Origin: a virus
DNA length: 33,755 nucleotides
Reading direction: 5' to 3' (one strand)
Virus record (IMG/VR): IMGVR_UViG_3300025309_000420
Location: 1 to 33,755 of that record
Below are positions 22,373-29,497 of the stretch, piece by piece; within the stretch, counting starts at the first letter, position 1, and each line of letters begins with the position of its first letter. The notes under the pieces were generated by a model. The model was not told the origin of the DNA. It was given only the letters and a program-made list of their open reading frames with translations, and searched no databases. The translations under genes were made by a program, and so were the position numbers.

Positions 22373-22393
22373 TGTATTTTTTTCCCTTGTGCT

Positions 22394-22417
22394 GTCACCC
22401 TGAGCATGCCGAAGGGT
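22394..22417. repeat. Dispersed repeat remnant (CACCCTGAGC...CGAAGGGT)
   Basis: GTCACCCTGAGCATGCCGAAGGGT in the gap between two early genes. The imperfect palindrome ACCCT ... AGGGT with central TGAGCnnnnCGAA is the signature of a very abundant intergenic repeat of many bacterial genomes. Its presence shows that the phage has picked up host-type repeat elements. Confidence 0.65.
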
Positions 22418-22423
22418 TTGTAA

Positions 22424-22999
22424 TTATAAACTCATCACATCAACAAACCAGAACTTATCCACCTTGCGAATATCTATAAGCCCGATATTCTCTTTGATGA
22501 AATCTCTAATCCATTGGTCCCTGATATAATATATATCTCCGCCCTGTCGCTCTGTCCTCTGTGTCCCCCTCATCTGTGCCTTAAGAAGACCCTCTTTAAT
22601 CCATCTGCTGACCGAATGAACATCTACTCCAAAACACATTGCCAATTTTGTCACACTTTGCCCATCCATCCCTTTTAAAAATCTCATTCTCTTGCGTTTT
22701 ATAATGATGCCCGTAATTGATCGTATGAAACCTGATTTTTTAAGATGCCTTCGAATCGTTTCAGGGTGATGGTGTGCGTTCCGTTCCAATATTTTTAATT
22801 CTTTTTCGGACCAGACAGGCTCTTTTAGCCTCGGCTCATACGCCCCTATATCCCTCGCCCTTCGACTTATAACCCAGCGAGGAAATTTCAACTTATCAGC
22901 AAGAAGCCTAACAACAGGACTTCTGCCAGCATCAGGCTGAATCTCCCTATATGTCCTCATAATCATCTCGTCTTGCTCTTTAATAAATGGATATTTCAT
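22424..22999 (-). CDS. DNA-binding protein with Myb-like and HTH segments (191 aa)
   Basis: Three apparent DNA-binding segments. Residues 3-55 (FIKEQDEMIMRTYREIQPDAGRSPVVRLLADKLKFPRWVISRRARDIGA) and 60-105 (VWSEKELKILERNAHHHPETIRRHLKKSGFIRSITGIIIKRKRM) look like Myb/SANT-type three-helix units. Residues 110-175 contain SVTKLAMCFGVDVHSVSRWIKEGLL followed by a short wing (RQGGDIYYIRDQWIRDFI), an HTH similar to that of excisionase-like proteins. Such proteins occur between replication and late genes in prophages and may act as late-gene regulators; that is inference from position. The start overlaps the upstream stop (ATGA). Confidence 0.7.
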   Translation of the reverse strand: MKYPFIKEQDEMIMRTYREIQPDAGRSPVVRLLADKLKFPRWVISRRARDIGAYEPRLKEPVWSEKELKILERNAHHHPETIRRHLKKSGFIRSITGIIIKRKRMRFLKGMDGQSVTKLAMCFGVDVHSVSRWIKEGLLKAQMRGTQRTERQGGDIYYIRDQWIRDFIKENIGLIDIRKVDKFWFVDVMSL

Positions 23000-23583
23000 G
23001 TAATAGCCCCTGCAACCTGTTTTTTCCCACCATCAGCAATTTCTTTTCGGCTGCCATCCCCTACTAAGACAGGTTTAGGAATGTCATCAAGATAACCTCT
23101 TGAACTGTTATTTTGCTCGTGAAATCCTATAAGTTTTTCGGGAATATTTGAGGGCGGATATTTCAAAAAATATTCATAGTGTTTTTCAAAATCTTTTCTA
23201 ACCCAAATCCATTTTTCATAACCCCAATCCTGATAGATTTCTTGCCACCCTCCAAGGGCTTCAATACAGGCGTGAATAAGCCTATCCTCAAAAACCACAG
23301 AAGTATAATAACCATGCCTTCTAACAGCGTTTTCAAGCTGCAAAACTGCTTGAGTAGTTTTGTCTAAAACCGTTCCTTTTACCGCCTCCCTAAAATCCAC
23401 AGGTTTAGGAAAAAAGCGAGCTGTTTGAATAATAATATTACCTGCCTTTTTAAATTGCTCAAGAGTCAAATCTTGCAAGGCAAGAAAATATAAATCAAGC
23501 TGATTGCCCGATAACTGCTTGTCAAAAATCTCGGCAATCGCAGTCAAAATACTCTCAAACTGGGTTCTGTCGTTTTCAGTCAT
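22996..23583 (-). CDS. Replication-associated protein, helicase-loader-like (195 aa)
   Basis: The N-terminal half, FESILTAIAEIFDKQLSGNQLDLYFLALQDLTLEQFKKAGNIIIQTARFFPKPVDFREAV, is the pattern of a widespread phage family (DUF6475-like, related in arrangement to helicase loader/primosome proteins) in which a helical domain is followed by the 'r.fFP.P.efre' motif. The C-terminus is polar and ends KKQVAGAIT. It follows the 308-aa replication protein with a four-base overlap, the position of lambda P after O. A loader of the host replicative helicase is the most likely role, at moderate certainty. Confidence 0.65.
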   Translation of the reverse strand: MTENDRTQFESILTAIAEIFDKQLSGNQLDLYFLALQDLTLEQFKKAGNIIIQTARFFPKPVDFREAVKGTVLDKTTQAVLQLENAVRRHGYYTSVVFEDRLIHACIEALGGWQEIYQDWGYEKWIWVRKDFEKHYEYFLKYPPSNIPEKLIGFHEQNNSSRGYLDDIPKPVLVGDGSRKEIADGGKKQVAGAIT

Positions 23584-24506
23584 ACTTGGATTTCAGCCTT
23601 CTCCCTTTCCTTTTTCCTCTGCTCAAGCAAAGCCCAGTTGCCGGCAGTTTTAGAAGTCCCCATTTGCCGCTGTTTTGTTTTATCATACTTCCCTTCCAGC
23701 ACCTTAACCGCATTGTCGGAGTTGGCAATAATCCAGTCAAAAGAGGCTCTCCACCCGCTTGCGTTTTCGCCATTCAAAAATGGTGTCCTTGCACAAAGGC
23801 TAAAGACTTCTTCCCATTTTTCAAGAGGGCGTTCAGCTAAACGCGAGTTGCATTTTGCCTGTCTCTGTTTACCTAACTCTCTGGCACTAATGAGATTAGA
23901 GTGCGAAGCATATTTATTCCAGAGTTCAAAAAGCTCTTTTGGGCTTGTAAGAGGGTTATTGCCATTACTAAGCCCTGAATTTTCTGACTCTATTTTGCTT
24001 GCTATTTTTTTTTCTGGTAGCTTGCCCAGAACTTCCTCTTTTTCGTTTCCCTCCCCTTGCATCCCCTCCCTTTCTTTTTCCTTATCTTTATCCTTATCCT
24101 TATCCTTATCCTTATCCTTATCCTTAGCCCCTTCAAAGGGGTATTTAAGGGGTATAAATACCCCTTCTTTTTCTAACTCTCTTGAAACCCCTAAGTGTAG
24201 TTTATTATTAGAATTAAGTTCTCCATACTGAAATAGAATAAATGCTTTTATGAACCACTTACTTCCTCCATTAAGAATGATAATTCGTTCCTCATCTTTA
24301 TTAAATAATTTAATAGCTTCTTCTTTATCTATAAGCATGTCCTTTCCTATTCTTATCTGAGCAACTTCAAAATCCACATACCAAATACCTGCAAAACTAC
24401 AATCATGATAAAGGTAATCCCAAAATAATTTATAAGCTCCAGGCAATTCTCTTATAAATTTCTTTTTATATTTTTCAGTATCAGTGAATCTTTTAGACAT
24501 ATTCAA
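23580..24506 (-). CDS. Phage replication initiation protein with KD-repeat linker (308 aa)
   Basis: N-terminal domain, residues 1-125: RFTDTEKYKKKFIRELPGAYKLFWDYLYHDCSFAGIWYVDFEVAQIRIG, then INGGSKWFIKAFILFQYGEL-type helices; this 'W.kkfir.lp...KllW.Yl.d.cd.aGiW.id.e....' pattern is common in phage replisome proteins. A linker of alternating Lys-Asp (about residues 128-145) follows, encoded by a hexanucleotide array. The C-terminal domain (ELFELWNKYA, SRLAERPLEKWEEVF, PFLNGENASGWRASFDWIIANSDNAVKVLEGKYDK) is the typical 'W.a.fdWl....n..kileG.y' end of replication proteins. It would bind the origin and recruit the loader encoded next; a hairpin at 24138-24164 makes an origin inside the gene conceivable, as in lambda O. 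Confidence 0.78.
   Translation of the reverse strand: MNMSKRFTDTEKYKKKFIRELPGAYKLFWDYLYHDCSFAGIWYVDFEVAQIRIGKDMLIDKEEAIKLFNKDEERIIILNGGSKWFIKAFILFQYGELNSNNKLHLGVSRELEKEGVFIPLKYPFEGAKDKDKDKDKDKDKDKEKEREGMQGEGNEKEEVLGKLPEKKIASKIESENSGLSNGNNPLTSPKELFELWNKYASHSNLISARELGKQRQAKCNSRLAERPLEKWEEVFSLCARTPFLNGENASGWRASFDWIIANSDNAVKVLEGKYDKTKQRQMGTSKTAGNWALLEQRKKEREKAEIQV
24081..24128. repeat. Hexanucleotide microsatellite (CTTATC)n in the replication gene
   Basis: Eight consecutive 6-bp units, six of them perfect CTTATC (AAGGATAAG-type on the coding strand gives alternating Lys-Asp codons AAG GAT). Unit length is a multiple of three, so gain or loss changes the linker length without a frameshift. Confidence 0.9.
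24138..24164. repeat. Perfect inverted repeat inside the replication gene, candidate origin element
   Basis: GGGGTATTTA, 7-nt spacer, TAAATACCCC: perfect 10-bp arms, 10 bases from the hexanucleotide array. The array and inverted repeat in the middle of the initiator gene recall the position of the lambda origin inside gene O. The iterons of a classical origin are not visible. Confidence 0.45.
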
Positions 24507-24519
24507 TCCCTTTTAGAAT

Positions 24520-24960
24520 TTAACAGGCGACACCTTTTCCAGCTTTCAGTTGCTCTTTGAATTTTCGTATATTATCAAGCATTTCCGCCCTTTCATTATC
24601 ACTTAAAACATCAATCGTCATTTCTTTATCCTTTTTTACTTGAGCCGATTGAATTGGGACAGGCTTTTGAATAGGGGCAGTCGTAGGCCACACATTTACA
24701 CTTTTTTTAAAAGACTTCTTACCTATTAATACCTCCCACGAATTTTCTAACTCCGTCAAACTTGAATAAATCAAATAAGTGTTATCTTCTTCGTGATACT
24801 TGTAATCCACCAAACCCCTCTTTCGCAGTTCCCTGAGCCTTACCCTGCCGGATAATTGATGTATAGGATGAGCGCACTCTACCTCACTGATTTTAATTTT
24901 ATGCTCTCCCCTCTTCACACACTCAATTATTGCCCTCATCACCGCCTGTTCAACTGTCAT
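24520..24960 (-). CDS. Winged-helix protein, early region (146 aa)
   Basis: Residues 1-70 (TVEQAVMRAIIECVKRGEHKIKISEVECAHPIHQLSGRVRLRELRKRGLVDYKYHEEDNTYLI) form a clear winged helix: helix, KISEVE..., the recognition helix LSGRVRLRELRKRGL and a wing strand ending TYLIYS. The C-terminus has a Pro-rich linker and a charged helix (DNERAEMLDNIRKFKEQLKAG). It lies directly upstream of the replication protein. A regulator or an accessory replication protein is likely; no named family. Confidence 0.65.
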   Translation of the reverse strand: MTVEQAVMRAIIECVKRGEHKIKISEVECAHPIHQLSGRVRLRELRKRGLVDYKYHEEDNTYLIYSSLTELENSWEVLIGKKSFKKSVNVWPTTAPIQKPVPIQSAQVKKDKEMTIDVLSDNERAEMLDNIRKFKEQLKAGKGVAC

Positions 24961-25547
24961 AATTTTTTAAATTCAATCACCCACACCCAAGGGTTTGCAT
25001 CCCATCCGTAGCCACGCTTGGCATTGATGGAGTCCCACAGCAATTTAAAATTATGTTTATAGTCAGAATAAGTGGATGGAGGAGATACAGCTATATTGGG
25101 ATGTTCAACTCCTTCATCTCGTGCATCTCTCTCTGTTATCTCCTGCACCCTCTCAACCCTGATATTAATAATCTCAAGGCTTATCCGTGAAGCCCAGCGT
25201 GGCATGAAGAGAGAGGGTTTCCATTTAAACGCATGTCCTGATTGTCTTAAAATTTCAAGGTCATCCGAGGGTATTGTGGCTTTATACAGGTATGGTAATT
25301 GTTCAGAATTATTTTTCACCCATTCAAACCATGTCTCCCTCACCCACAATCTATCTCCGATTGTTCCAAAAGGACTTTTTTGATATACACATTTATCCAT
25401 CAATGAATAAAAAACTCCATCCTCATTTTTAAAAACTCTTGGTTTAATTGCTGGCTGTGGTTTTATAACTCGTCTGGTCTGCATCTTCCTGCCTTCAAGA
25501 GTTGCCCTTACCATTTCACTACTAAATATAATCGGCCGCTCTTTCAT
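24957..25547 (-). CDS. ASCH-like domain protein (196 aa)
   Basis: Starts MKERPIIFSSEMVRATLEGRKMQTRRVIKPQP, a highly characteristic opening of a phage/prophage family with an ASCH/PUA-like fold ('kpIlFs..MVrAileGrKtqTRRvik'). Further signature stretches are GDRLWVRETWFE, WKPSLFMPRWASRISLEIINIRVERVQEITERDARDEGV and WDSINAKRGYGWDANPWVWVIEF. These proteins are thought to bind RNA or modified nucleotides; their role in phages is not settled. It overlaps the winged-helix gene downstream (ATGA) and abuts the zinc-ribbon gene upstream. Confidence 0.85.
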   Translation of the reverse strand: MKERPIIFSSEMVRATLEGRKMQTRRVIKPQPAIKPRVFKNEDGVFYSLMDKCVYQKSPFGTIGDRLWVRETWFEWVKNNSEQLPYLYKATIPSDDLEILRQSGHAFKWKPSLFMPRWASRISLEIINIRVERVQEITERDARDEGVEHPNIAVSPPSTYSDYKHNFKLLWDSINAKRGYGWDANPWVWVIEFKKL

Positions 25548-26048
25548 TCAAATGACCTCCTTTAAACTTCCAAACATCTTAAATTTCTTTTCCCACATGC
25601 CGATAGAAACTGGATGCATATTTAATTTTTCTGCAATAACTTTATGTGGAACCTTCAAATATAAAAAGATAGCAAGCATCCCTATTTCACTCATTGTCAG
25701 CTGCCCATTGTCAAAAATTGTCCCCACCTTAGCTGAGAACCATTTTTTACATTGCTTACATCTACATCTTTTGAGGCTCCAAAAATTATTCAAAGTTATT
25801 ACATCTACTATAATTGAATCACAAGCAGGACATTTAATTATATTAGGGTGCAATCGCTTTAAAATCCATTCCCTGCAAATCTCCTCATTCAGAAAACCTA
25901 CATTAAAGGATTCAAAGAGTTCCTTAATAGCAAACCCCTTAACACTTATCCCATGTTCCTCTTGATTTATAGAGTTTAATGAGAGAGAAGTGTCTGCATT
26001 TAAAATCTTACAACCTTCTGTCTTTTCTACAGTATTTATTATCTCCAA
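25548..26048 (-). CDS. Orphan zinc-ribbon plus HTH protein, IS1595-type without transposase core (166 aa)
   Basis: Residues 58-105 contain EEICREWILKRLHPNIIKCPACDS, RCRCKQCKKWFSAKVGTIF, the N-terminal zinc ribbon of IS1595/ISXO2-type transposases with CxxC and CxxC. Then NGQLTMSEIGMLAIFLYLKVPHKVIAEKLNMHPVSIGMWEKKF gives a helical/HTH segment. The DDE catalytic domain is absent. Such truncated proteins recur in prophage early regions and probably act as DNA-binding proteins rather than transposases. No terminal inverted repeats are visible around it. It ends one base before the ASCH gene. Confidence 0.72.
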   Translation of the reverse strand: MEIINTVEKTEGCKILNADTSLSLNSINQEEHGISVKGFAIKELFESFNVGFLNEEICREWILKRLHPNIIKCPACDSIIVDVITLNNFWSLKRCRCKQCKKWFSAKVGTIFDNGQLTMSEIGMLAIFLYLKVPHKVIAEKLNMHPVSIGMWEKKFKMFGSLKEVI

Positions 26049-26171
26049 ATTTTCACCCCTAAAAAATTTTAATCCGTAATCAATTCCTGCCGCTCTGCAC
26101 AGCCGTAAGCCATTTGGCTCTGGAAGGACCCATGAAATTTAAAAACATAATGGTAATATCCCTCTAATCTA

Positions 26172-26816
26172 TTAATCGGCATTCCATTTGCCTGATGTAA
26201 TTCTATTGATTGCACTTGTAATCTCCTTCTCCCATTGTGTCTTTATTTTATCTATTACTTTCCCTATTACAGCGGGCTTCTTAAACATAGATGGCAAGGA
26301 GTAAACCTTTAAGGCTACGAGTTTATCTTTACCTGTGATTGAACTCTTGTCGCCTTTCTTTCTCCAAAAAACTAAAGGTGTTCCGCCTTTGCCGGTGACA
26401 ATGAAGGCATGCTTTAGGGTTACTCTCCTGCCTTTTACTATTTCTATACTGACCCCTCCGCTATTCTTTCTCCCTGTTCCTTTGATAAGCTCAAACCCTT
26501 TCTTCTTTGTGCGTTTGATAGCAGACTTTATTCCGCCTATAATTTGCCGGGGTTTGAAATATGATAGAATCCATGGCTCACTTGTAATTTTCAGGACTGC
26601 TTCATATGGATTAGGTAATCTGACATTCATTTTTCTATCTACATCGGATTTTGAAAGGGTGAAGGGCTTTTCGCCTTTTCTGATTTGCTCTGACGCCTCT
26701 GTCCTCCCTGACTTAATAACACGATTCAGGGAGAAGGTTACAGCCTTCTGGTATTGTTTCACATTTAATATCTTCTTAGTCTCTTCCAATCCTTTTAATT
26801 CAATTTTAAAGTCCAT
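26172..26816 (-). CDS. gpZ-like minor tail / neck protein in the early region (214 aa)
   Basis: Begins MDFKIELKGLEETKKILNVKQYQKAVTFSLNRVIKSGRTEASEQIRKGEKPFTLSKSDVDRKM, the start pattern of the prophage minor tail protein Z family ('AlnrtakkarTeasr.ir..y.i...d'), then conserved basic and Gly-rich blocks (AFIVTGKGGTPLVFWRKKGD) and a final helical region. In lambda gpZ joins tail and head. Here the gene is about 14 kb from the head-tail genes, among early genes. Either it has another role or it has been moved. A 123-base gap follows, with no convincing gene, only a 22-codon frame around 26085-26150. Confidence 0.72.
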   Translation of the reverse strand: MDFKIELKGLEETKKILNVKQYQKAVTFSLNRVIKSGRTEASEQIRKGEKPFTLSKSDVDRKMNVRLPNPYEAVLKITSEPWILSYFKPRQIIGGIKSAIKRTKKKGFELIKGTGRKNSGGVSIEIVKGRRVTLKHAFIVTGKGGTPLVFWRKKGDKSSITGKDKLVALKVYSLPSMFKKPAVIGKVIDKIKTQWEKEITSAINRITSGKWNAD

Positions 26817-26843
26817 AGTTTCCCACTATTTTCCATCTGAATT

Positions 26844-27029
26844 TCAGTATTTTTTCAGTCGTTCATACTCCATCACAAATCCTTGTGACAAGCGCTCACC
26901 AAATTCTATATCAAAGAATTGTTCAATCTGACATCCCTCACACAATCCCAAGATAAGATTCTTTCTATCCACCTTGTCGCCACATTCAACACATCTATCT
27001 ATTACAATGAAAATCATGTTTATATTCAC
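26844..27029 (-). CDS. Small zinc-ribbon protein (61 aa)
   Basis: Starts with GTG at 27029, overlapping the upstream stop as GTGA. Contains CVECGDKVDRKNLILGLCEGC, two CxxC pairs 15 residues apart, a classic small zinc ribbon, then a polar helical tail ending YERLKKY. No specific function can be assigned; such proteins are common near recombination and replication genes in phages. Confidence 0.65.
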   Translation of the reverse strand: MNINMIFIVIDRCVECGDKVDRKNLILGLCEGCQIEQFFDIEFGERLSQGFVMEYERLKKY

Positions 27030-27490
27030 GCTGCCGTTTTAAAAAAATCTACCTGTTGCCTTTCACCAGCTATATATTTTTCCGCCTCTTCAATGACACT
27101 ATATAATTGCCCTATCGTGTCATCATCAAGAAGCTGCTGCTTGCTTCCAGTTTCGCCATAGAAATCCGCTATTTTGTGCGGGGTATTCAAAATTAATGGA
27201 GCGTCTGTCTTTTTAAGTTTTTTCTGGGCGGAAATAACTGCTCCCATTATTTGTTTTTCTCCACCGTGGGAAAAACTAACACCGGTAACGATAATATAAT
27301 TGTCATCCTGCTCAGGCAATTCGCATATATCTACAACACTCTGGGCAAGACCCTGCAAGGCTGTGGAGAATGAAGGCAGAGGCTTATCTATAGAGGTCAG
27401 TGAATATTCCTCTTTAATTTTGTCGCCTTCCAACACTTCATAATCAATTTTCACCTTCTCATCCGAGACCTTAATCTTCTTAATTCTCAT
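27026..27490 (-). CDS. Phage early protein of unknown function (154 aa)
   Basis: I take the start at ATG 27490 (MRIKKIKVSDEKVKIDYEVL) because it has a strong ribosome binding site (AAAGGAGGTATAT); the longer frame from 27565 has none. Signature: PLPSFSTALQGLAQSVVDICELPE, YIIVTGVSFSHGGEKQIMGAVISAQKKL, APLILNTPHKIADFY. Proteins with 'P.F..aL..L...v..ic.l......v.gvs.s......vi.a.k.l.....pl.lnTP' are widespread in prophages and have no established role. The C-terminus is an acidic helix. Confidence 0.7.
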   Translation of the reverse strand: MRIKKIKVSDEKVKIDYEVLEGDKIKEEYSLTSIDKPLPSFSTALQGLAQSVVDICELPEQDDNYIIVTGVSFSHGGEKQIMGAVISAQKKLKKTDAPLILNTPHKIADFYGETGSKQQLLDDDTIGQLYSVIEEAEKYIAGERQQVDFFKTAA

Positions 27491-27623
27491 ATATACCTCC
27501 TTTCCATGCCTCTTTGATTTGCAATTCTTTTGCGTTGAGGATAGGAGTTTTTGCCCAATCGCCATCTGATTTTAAATATAGACTTTTTAAATTATTAAAA
27601 GTAGGTATCCAACCGCTTAACAT
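27480..27623 (-). CDS. Small protein overlapping the next start (47 aa)
   Basis: ATG 27623 to TAA 27480: MLSGWIPTFNNLKSLYLKSD, then GDWAKTPILNAKELQIKEAWKGGIYEN. The stop lies just inside the next gene (ATGAGAATTAA), as in translational coupling. There is no clear ribosome binding site before the ATG and the frame is open for 16 codons upstream, so the real start may differ or it may be the tail of a larger lost gene. The Trp-rich composition looks protein-like. Confidence 0.45.
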   Translation of the reverse strand: MLSGWIPTFNNLKSLYLKSDGDWAKTPILNAKELQIKEAWKGGIYEN

Positions 27624-27660
27624 AACTGTAAAATTATTTCTTATCTCATTAAATTTATTT

Positions 27661-28380
27661 TCATAGAAATTTCGCTAAATCTTTTTTAATATAGAATTTC
27701 TTTTTATATTTTTTGCATAGCTCAATTGCCTTTAATCCAAAGTCTCTCCAATCAATCTCATCCCCCCTTGTGTCATAATTCCATTTACCAATTTTATATT
27801 CATCAACAAAATCATAAGTAACTTTGATTATGTTTAAAGATTGCTCTGGATTGATAACAGGCTCAAGACTTACCCATGTTCTTATACCTTTGCCATGTGC
27901 AATACTAAGTGCTGCCATTCTATCCAACGGTGGAGCAGCAAAAGGCTCATATTTCTGAGATTCTTTTTCATTTAAAAAAGTCAAAGTTGCCCCATACCAG
28001 CTTAGATGCGGATTTGCCGATAATAAATCAAAATCCCTCATACTCCTTTTTCCCGCTTTTGAAAGTATTCTTACGGTGATAAAAAATTTATATAATATTT
28101 CTATTGCCTTTCGTGTCAATAAATATACAGAATCAATAAATAAGTAGGGGTCGTGGGAAAAGCTCAAAAAAACTTCTCTGCCTGCATATTTAGGGGCTTC
28201 TAATTTCAAACGCTCTATAATATTCTCCTTTGGGAATGTCAGGAGAAATTTATCTCTTAACTGAAAAGTTGCGGCAGGAACATAACAATAAGAACACCCA
28301 TAATTACATCCCTTATACAAATTAACCGCCAACTCACAATATTCTCTCGCCTTCCCTTTAGGTTCGTAAATTACACTCAT
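27661..28380 (-). CDS. Radical SAM protein, SPL-like (239 aa)
   Basis: The N-terminus SVIYEPKGKAREYCELAVNLYKGCNYGCSYCYVP carries the radical SAM cluster motif CxxxCxxC (Cys25, Cys29, Cys32). Then FLSFSHDPYLF, VRILSKAG, WYGATLTF and WVSLEPVINPE follow the order of the spore photoproduct lyase-like (COG1533) group, barrel strands that bind SAM and the cluster. It should cleave SAM reductively to start a radical reaction; the substrate is unknown, perhaps nucleic acid. Phage copies of this group are common in anaerobes. An N-terminal fragment of a second copy survives at 20633-20752. It overlaps the 3D-domain gene by four bases. Confidence 0.85.
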   Translation of the reverse strand: MSVIYEPKGKAREYCELAVNLYKGCNYGCSYCYVPAATFQLRDKFLLTFPKENIIERLKLEAPKYAGREVFLSFSHDPYLFIDSVYLLTRKAIEILYKFFITVRILSKAGKRSMRDFDLLSANPHLSWYGATLTFLNEKESQKYEPFAAPPLDRMAALSIAHGKGIRTWVSLEPVINPEQSLNIIKVTYDFVDEYKIGKWNYDTRGDEIDWRDFGLKAIELCKKYKKKFYIKKDLAKFL

Positions 28381-28871
28381 AAAATTATTACCTCAACTTT
28401 CTTCCTTCCAAATTCTTTTGCCTTTTTATAATCACCCATAAAAATGTCAATTCTGTTACCTCGGATAGCTCCCCCTGTGTCCTCTGCCTTAAAATATCCC
28501 ATACCTTTAATATATACGGTAGAGCCAAGAGGTATCACAGCAGGATCAACTGCTATTACACCTATCCTTGCATCTGTCCCTGTTGCAGTCTTACCATCTC
28601 TCCATTTTGGGACATTGATGCACACAGGAGAATTGCAATAGGCGGTGGCGATAAAGACTCCTTTCTTTTTCTGTAGAAGTTTTCCCTTTTCTTCAACCTC
28701 GTTTTGCAGCTTTTGAATCCTGTCGTTAAAATAATTAATTGTCCTCTGATTCTCCCTTTTAATCTCCTCTCTCTCTAACTTTCTTCCTTGATATATCCCG
28801 ATTTGAATTATAGAAAGAGAAACCAACATAAAGACAATCACACCAATTATTGCCTTATCCGTTCTTGTCAT
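28377..28871 (-). CDS. Membrane-anchored 3D-domain protein (164 aa)
   Basis: The start at ATG 28871 has ribosome binding site AGGAGGGTT. Residues 7-26 are a membrane anchor (AIIGVIVFMLVSLSIIQIG), followed by a coiled coil (KLEREEIKRENQRTINYFNDRIQKLQNEVEEKGKLL) and then a 3D domain (about 75-164): FIATAYCNSPVC, TGTDARIGVIAVDPAVIPLGSTVYIKGMGYFKAEDTGGAIRGNRIDIFM, with the three Asp in VDP, EDTGG and RIDIF. 3D domains are MltA-like double-psi barrels that act on peptidoglycan. In the early region it cannot be the main endolysin, so a role in wall remodelling or superinfection is possible. Confidence 0.82.
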   Translation of the reverse strand: MTRTDKAIIGVIVFMLVSLSIIQIGIYQGRKLEREEIKRENQRTINYFNDRIQKLQNEVEEKGKLLQKKKGVFIATAYCNSPVCINVPKWRDGKTATGTDARIGVIAVDPAVIPLGSTVYIKGMGYFKAEDTGGAIRGNRIDIFMGDYKKAKEFGRKKVEVIIL

Positions 28872-28986
28872 AACCCTCCTTTTTTTCTTCTTGGGATGAG
28901 AGCCATTTTTCAAGTTCAACTATCGTATCTTTTTTCTCCTTATTTTCCTCCATCAACAACCCTACAATCCCTATATGATTATTCAT
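28855..28986 (-). CDS. Small acidic coiled-coil-like protein (43 aa)
   Basis: ATG 28986 overlaps the stop of the HTH gene (ATGA) and the TAA at 28855 lies inside the start of the 3D-domain gene. It reads MNNHIGIVGLLMEENKEKKD, then TIVELEKWLSSQEEKKEGYDKNG. Overlaps on both sides and same strand fit the tightly coupled operon. Function unknown. Confidence 0.6.
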   Translation of the reverse strand: MNNHIGIVGLLMEENKEKKDTIVELEKWLSSQEEKKEGYDKNG

Positions 28987-29264
28987 GCCCTTCCCCTTAT
29001 CTCTACTCTGCGGCGGTTTGTATATCTCTCTAACTCATCAATATTGAATTTTGGATGCGATGTTTCAAACGGAAATCTATAATGAGGAATGATTTTTCTC
29101 TGCACCCATTTTTGAAGGGTATCAACTTGAATCCCCAGATAAGCCGCTGCCTCTCTCAATGAAATATATTTTTTCCTGAATAGAGGGGTCGGGGATGATG
29201 CGGGAGGGACACCATCCCCTTTGGGGAGAGGAGCGGGATTAGAATTATGTTTAGTGCGTCTCAT
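28983..29264 (-). CDS. Small HTH protein, excisionase/MerR-like (93 aa)
   Basis: Residues 33-85: KKYISLREAAAYLGIQVDTLQKWVQRKIIPHYRFPFETSHPKFNIDELERYTNRR, a clear HTH_17/MerR-type domain ('yiSlreaAeyLgiqvdTLqkWv..kkIPh.r......fn.deLe.y'). Likely excisionase or regulator. The N-terminal 30 residues (SNPAPLPKGDGVPPASSPTPL) are encoded by a GC-rich palindromic repeat (29215-29227 core TCCCCTTTGGGGA), not part of the domain. It overlaps both neighbours by four bases. Confidence 0.75.
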   Translation of the reverse strand: MRRTKHNSNPAPLPKGDGVPPASSPTPLFRKKYISLREAAAYLGIQVDTLQKWVQRKIIPHYRFPFETSHPKFNIDELERYTNRRRVEIRGRA

Positions 29265-29497
29265 TTCATTATCTCCATTGCCTTCTTGCCGATTTCTCTG
29301 ATAGTGCTGTGGTAAAGGAGCCTGTGTTCAGTGCAGCAAAAGACCTGGTCTATCCGCTTTGGGATAAACTCTCTCCTGCAGTTTAAGAGCTTGCATACAG
29401 GACGCTGTGACAAAGTATCTATGCTTATGTGTAAAGGCTTTTTATCCTCCTGATAGGTTTCTATACTGGACATATTTTTTTGTGCCATGGAAGTCAT
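29261..29497 (-). CDS. Small zinc-finger-like protein (78 aa)
   Basis: ATG at 29497 overlaps the upstream stop. The centre carries VCKLLNCRREFIPKRIDQVFCCTEHRLLYH: two Cys, then CC-x2-His and a further His, the 'C...C...f.p.r..qrfCs..cr..y' type of zinc finger in small phage proteins. The C-terminus is helical (STIREIGKKAMEIMK). A likely DNA- or RNA-binding protein of the early operon. Confidence 0.65.
   Translation of the reverse strand: MTSMAQKNMSSIETYQEDKKPLHISIDTLSQRPVCKLLNCRREFIPKRIDQVFCCTEHRLLYHSTIREIGKKAMEIMK

Noticed and set aside
24081-24128. CRISPR-like or iteron array
   Set aside because: Units are only 6 bp without spacers; a simple microsatellite coding for Lys-Asp.
25548-26048. 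Insertion sequence of the IS1595 type
   Set aside because: Only the zinc ribbon and HTH are present, no DDE domain and no terminal inverted repeats or target duplication seen; treated as a phage regulator.
26049-26171. 22-codon minus frame ending VQSGRN in the gap before the zinc-ribbon gene
   Set aside because: Too short, no convincing ribosome binding site and no similarity to anything I know; perhaps a gene remnant.
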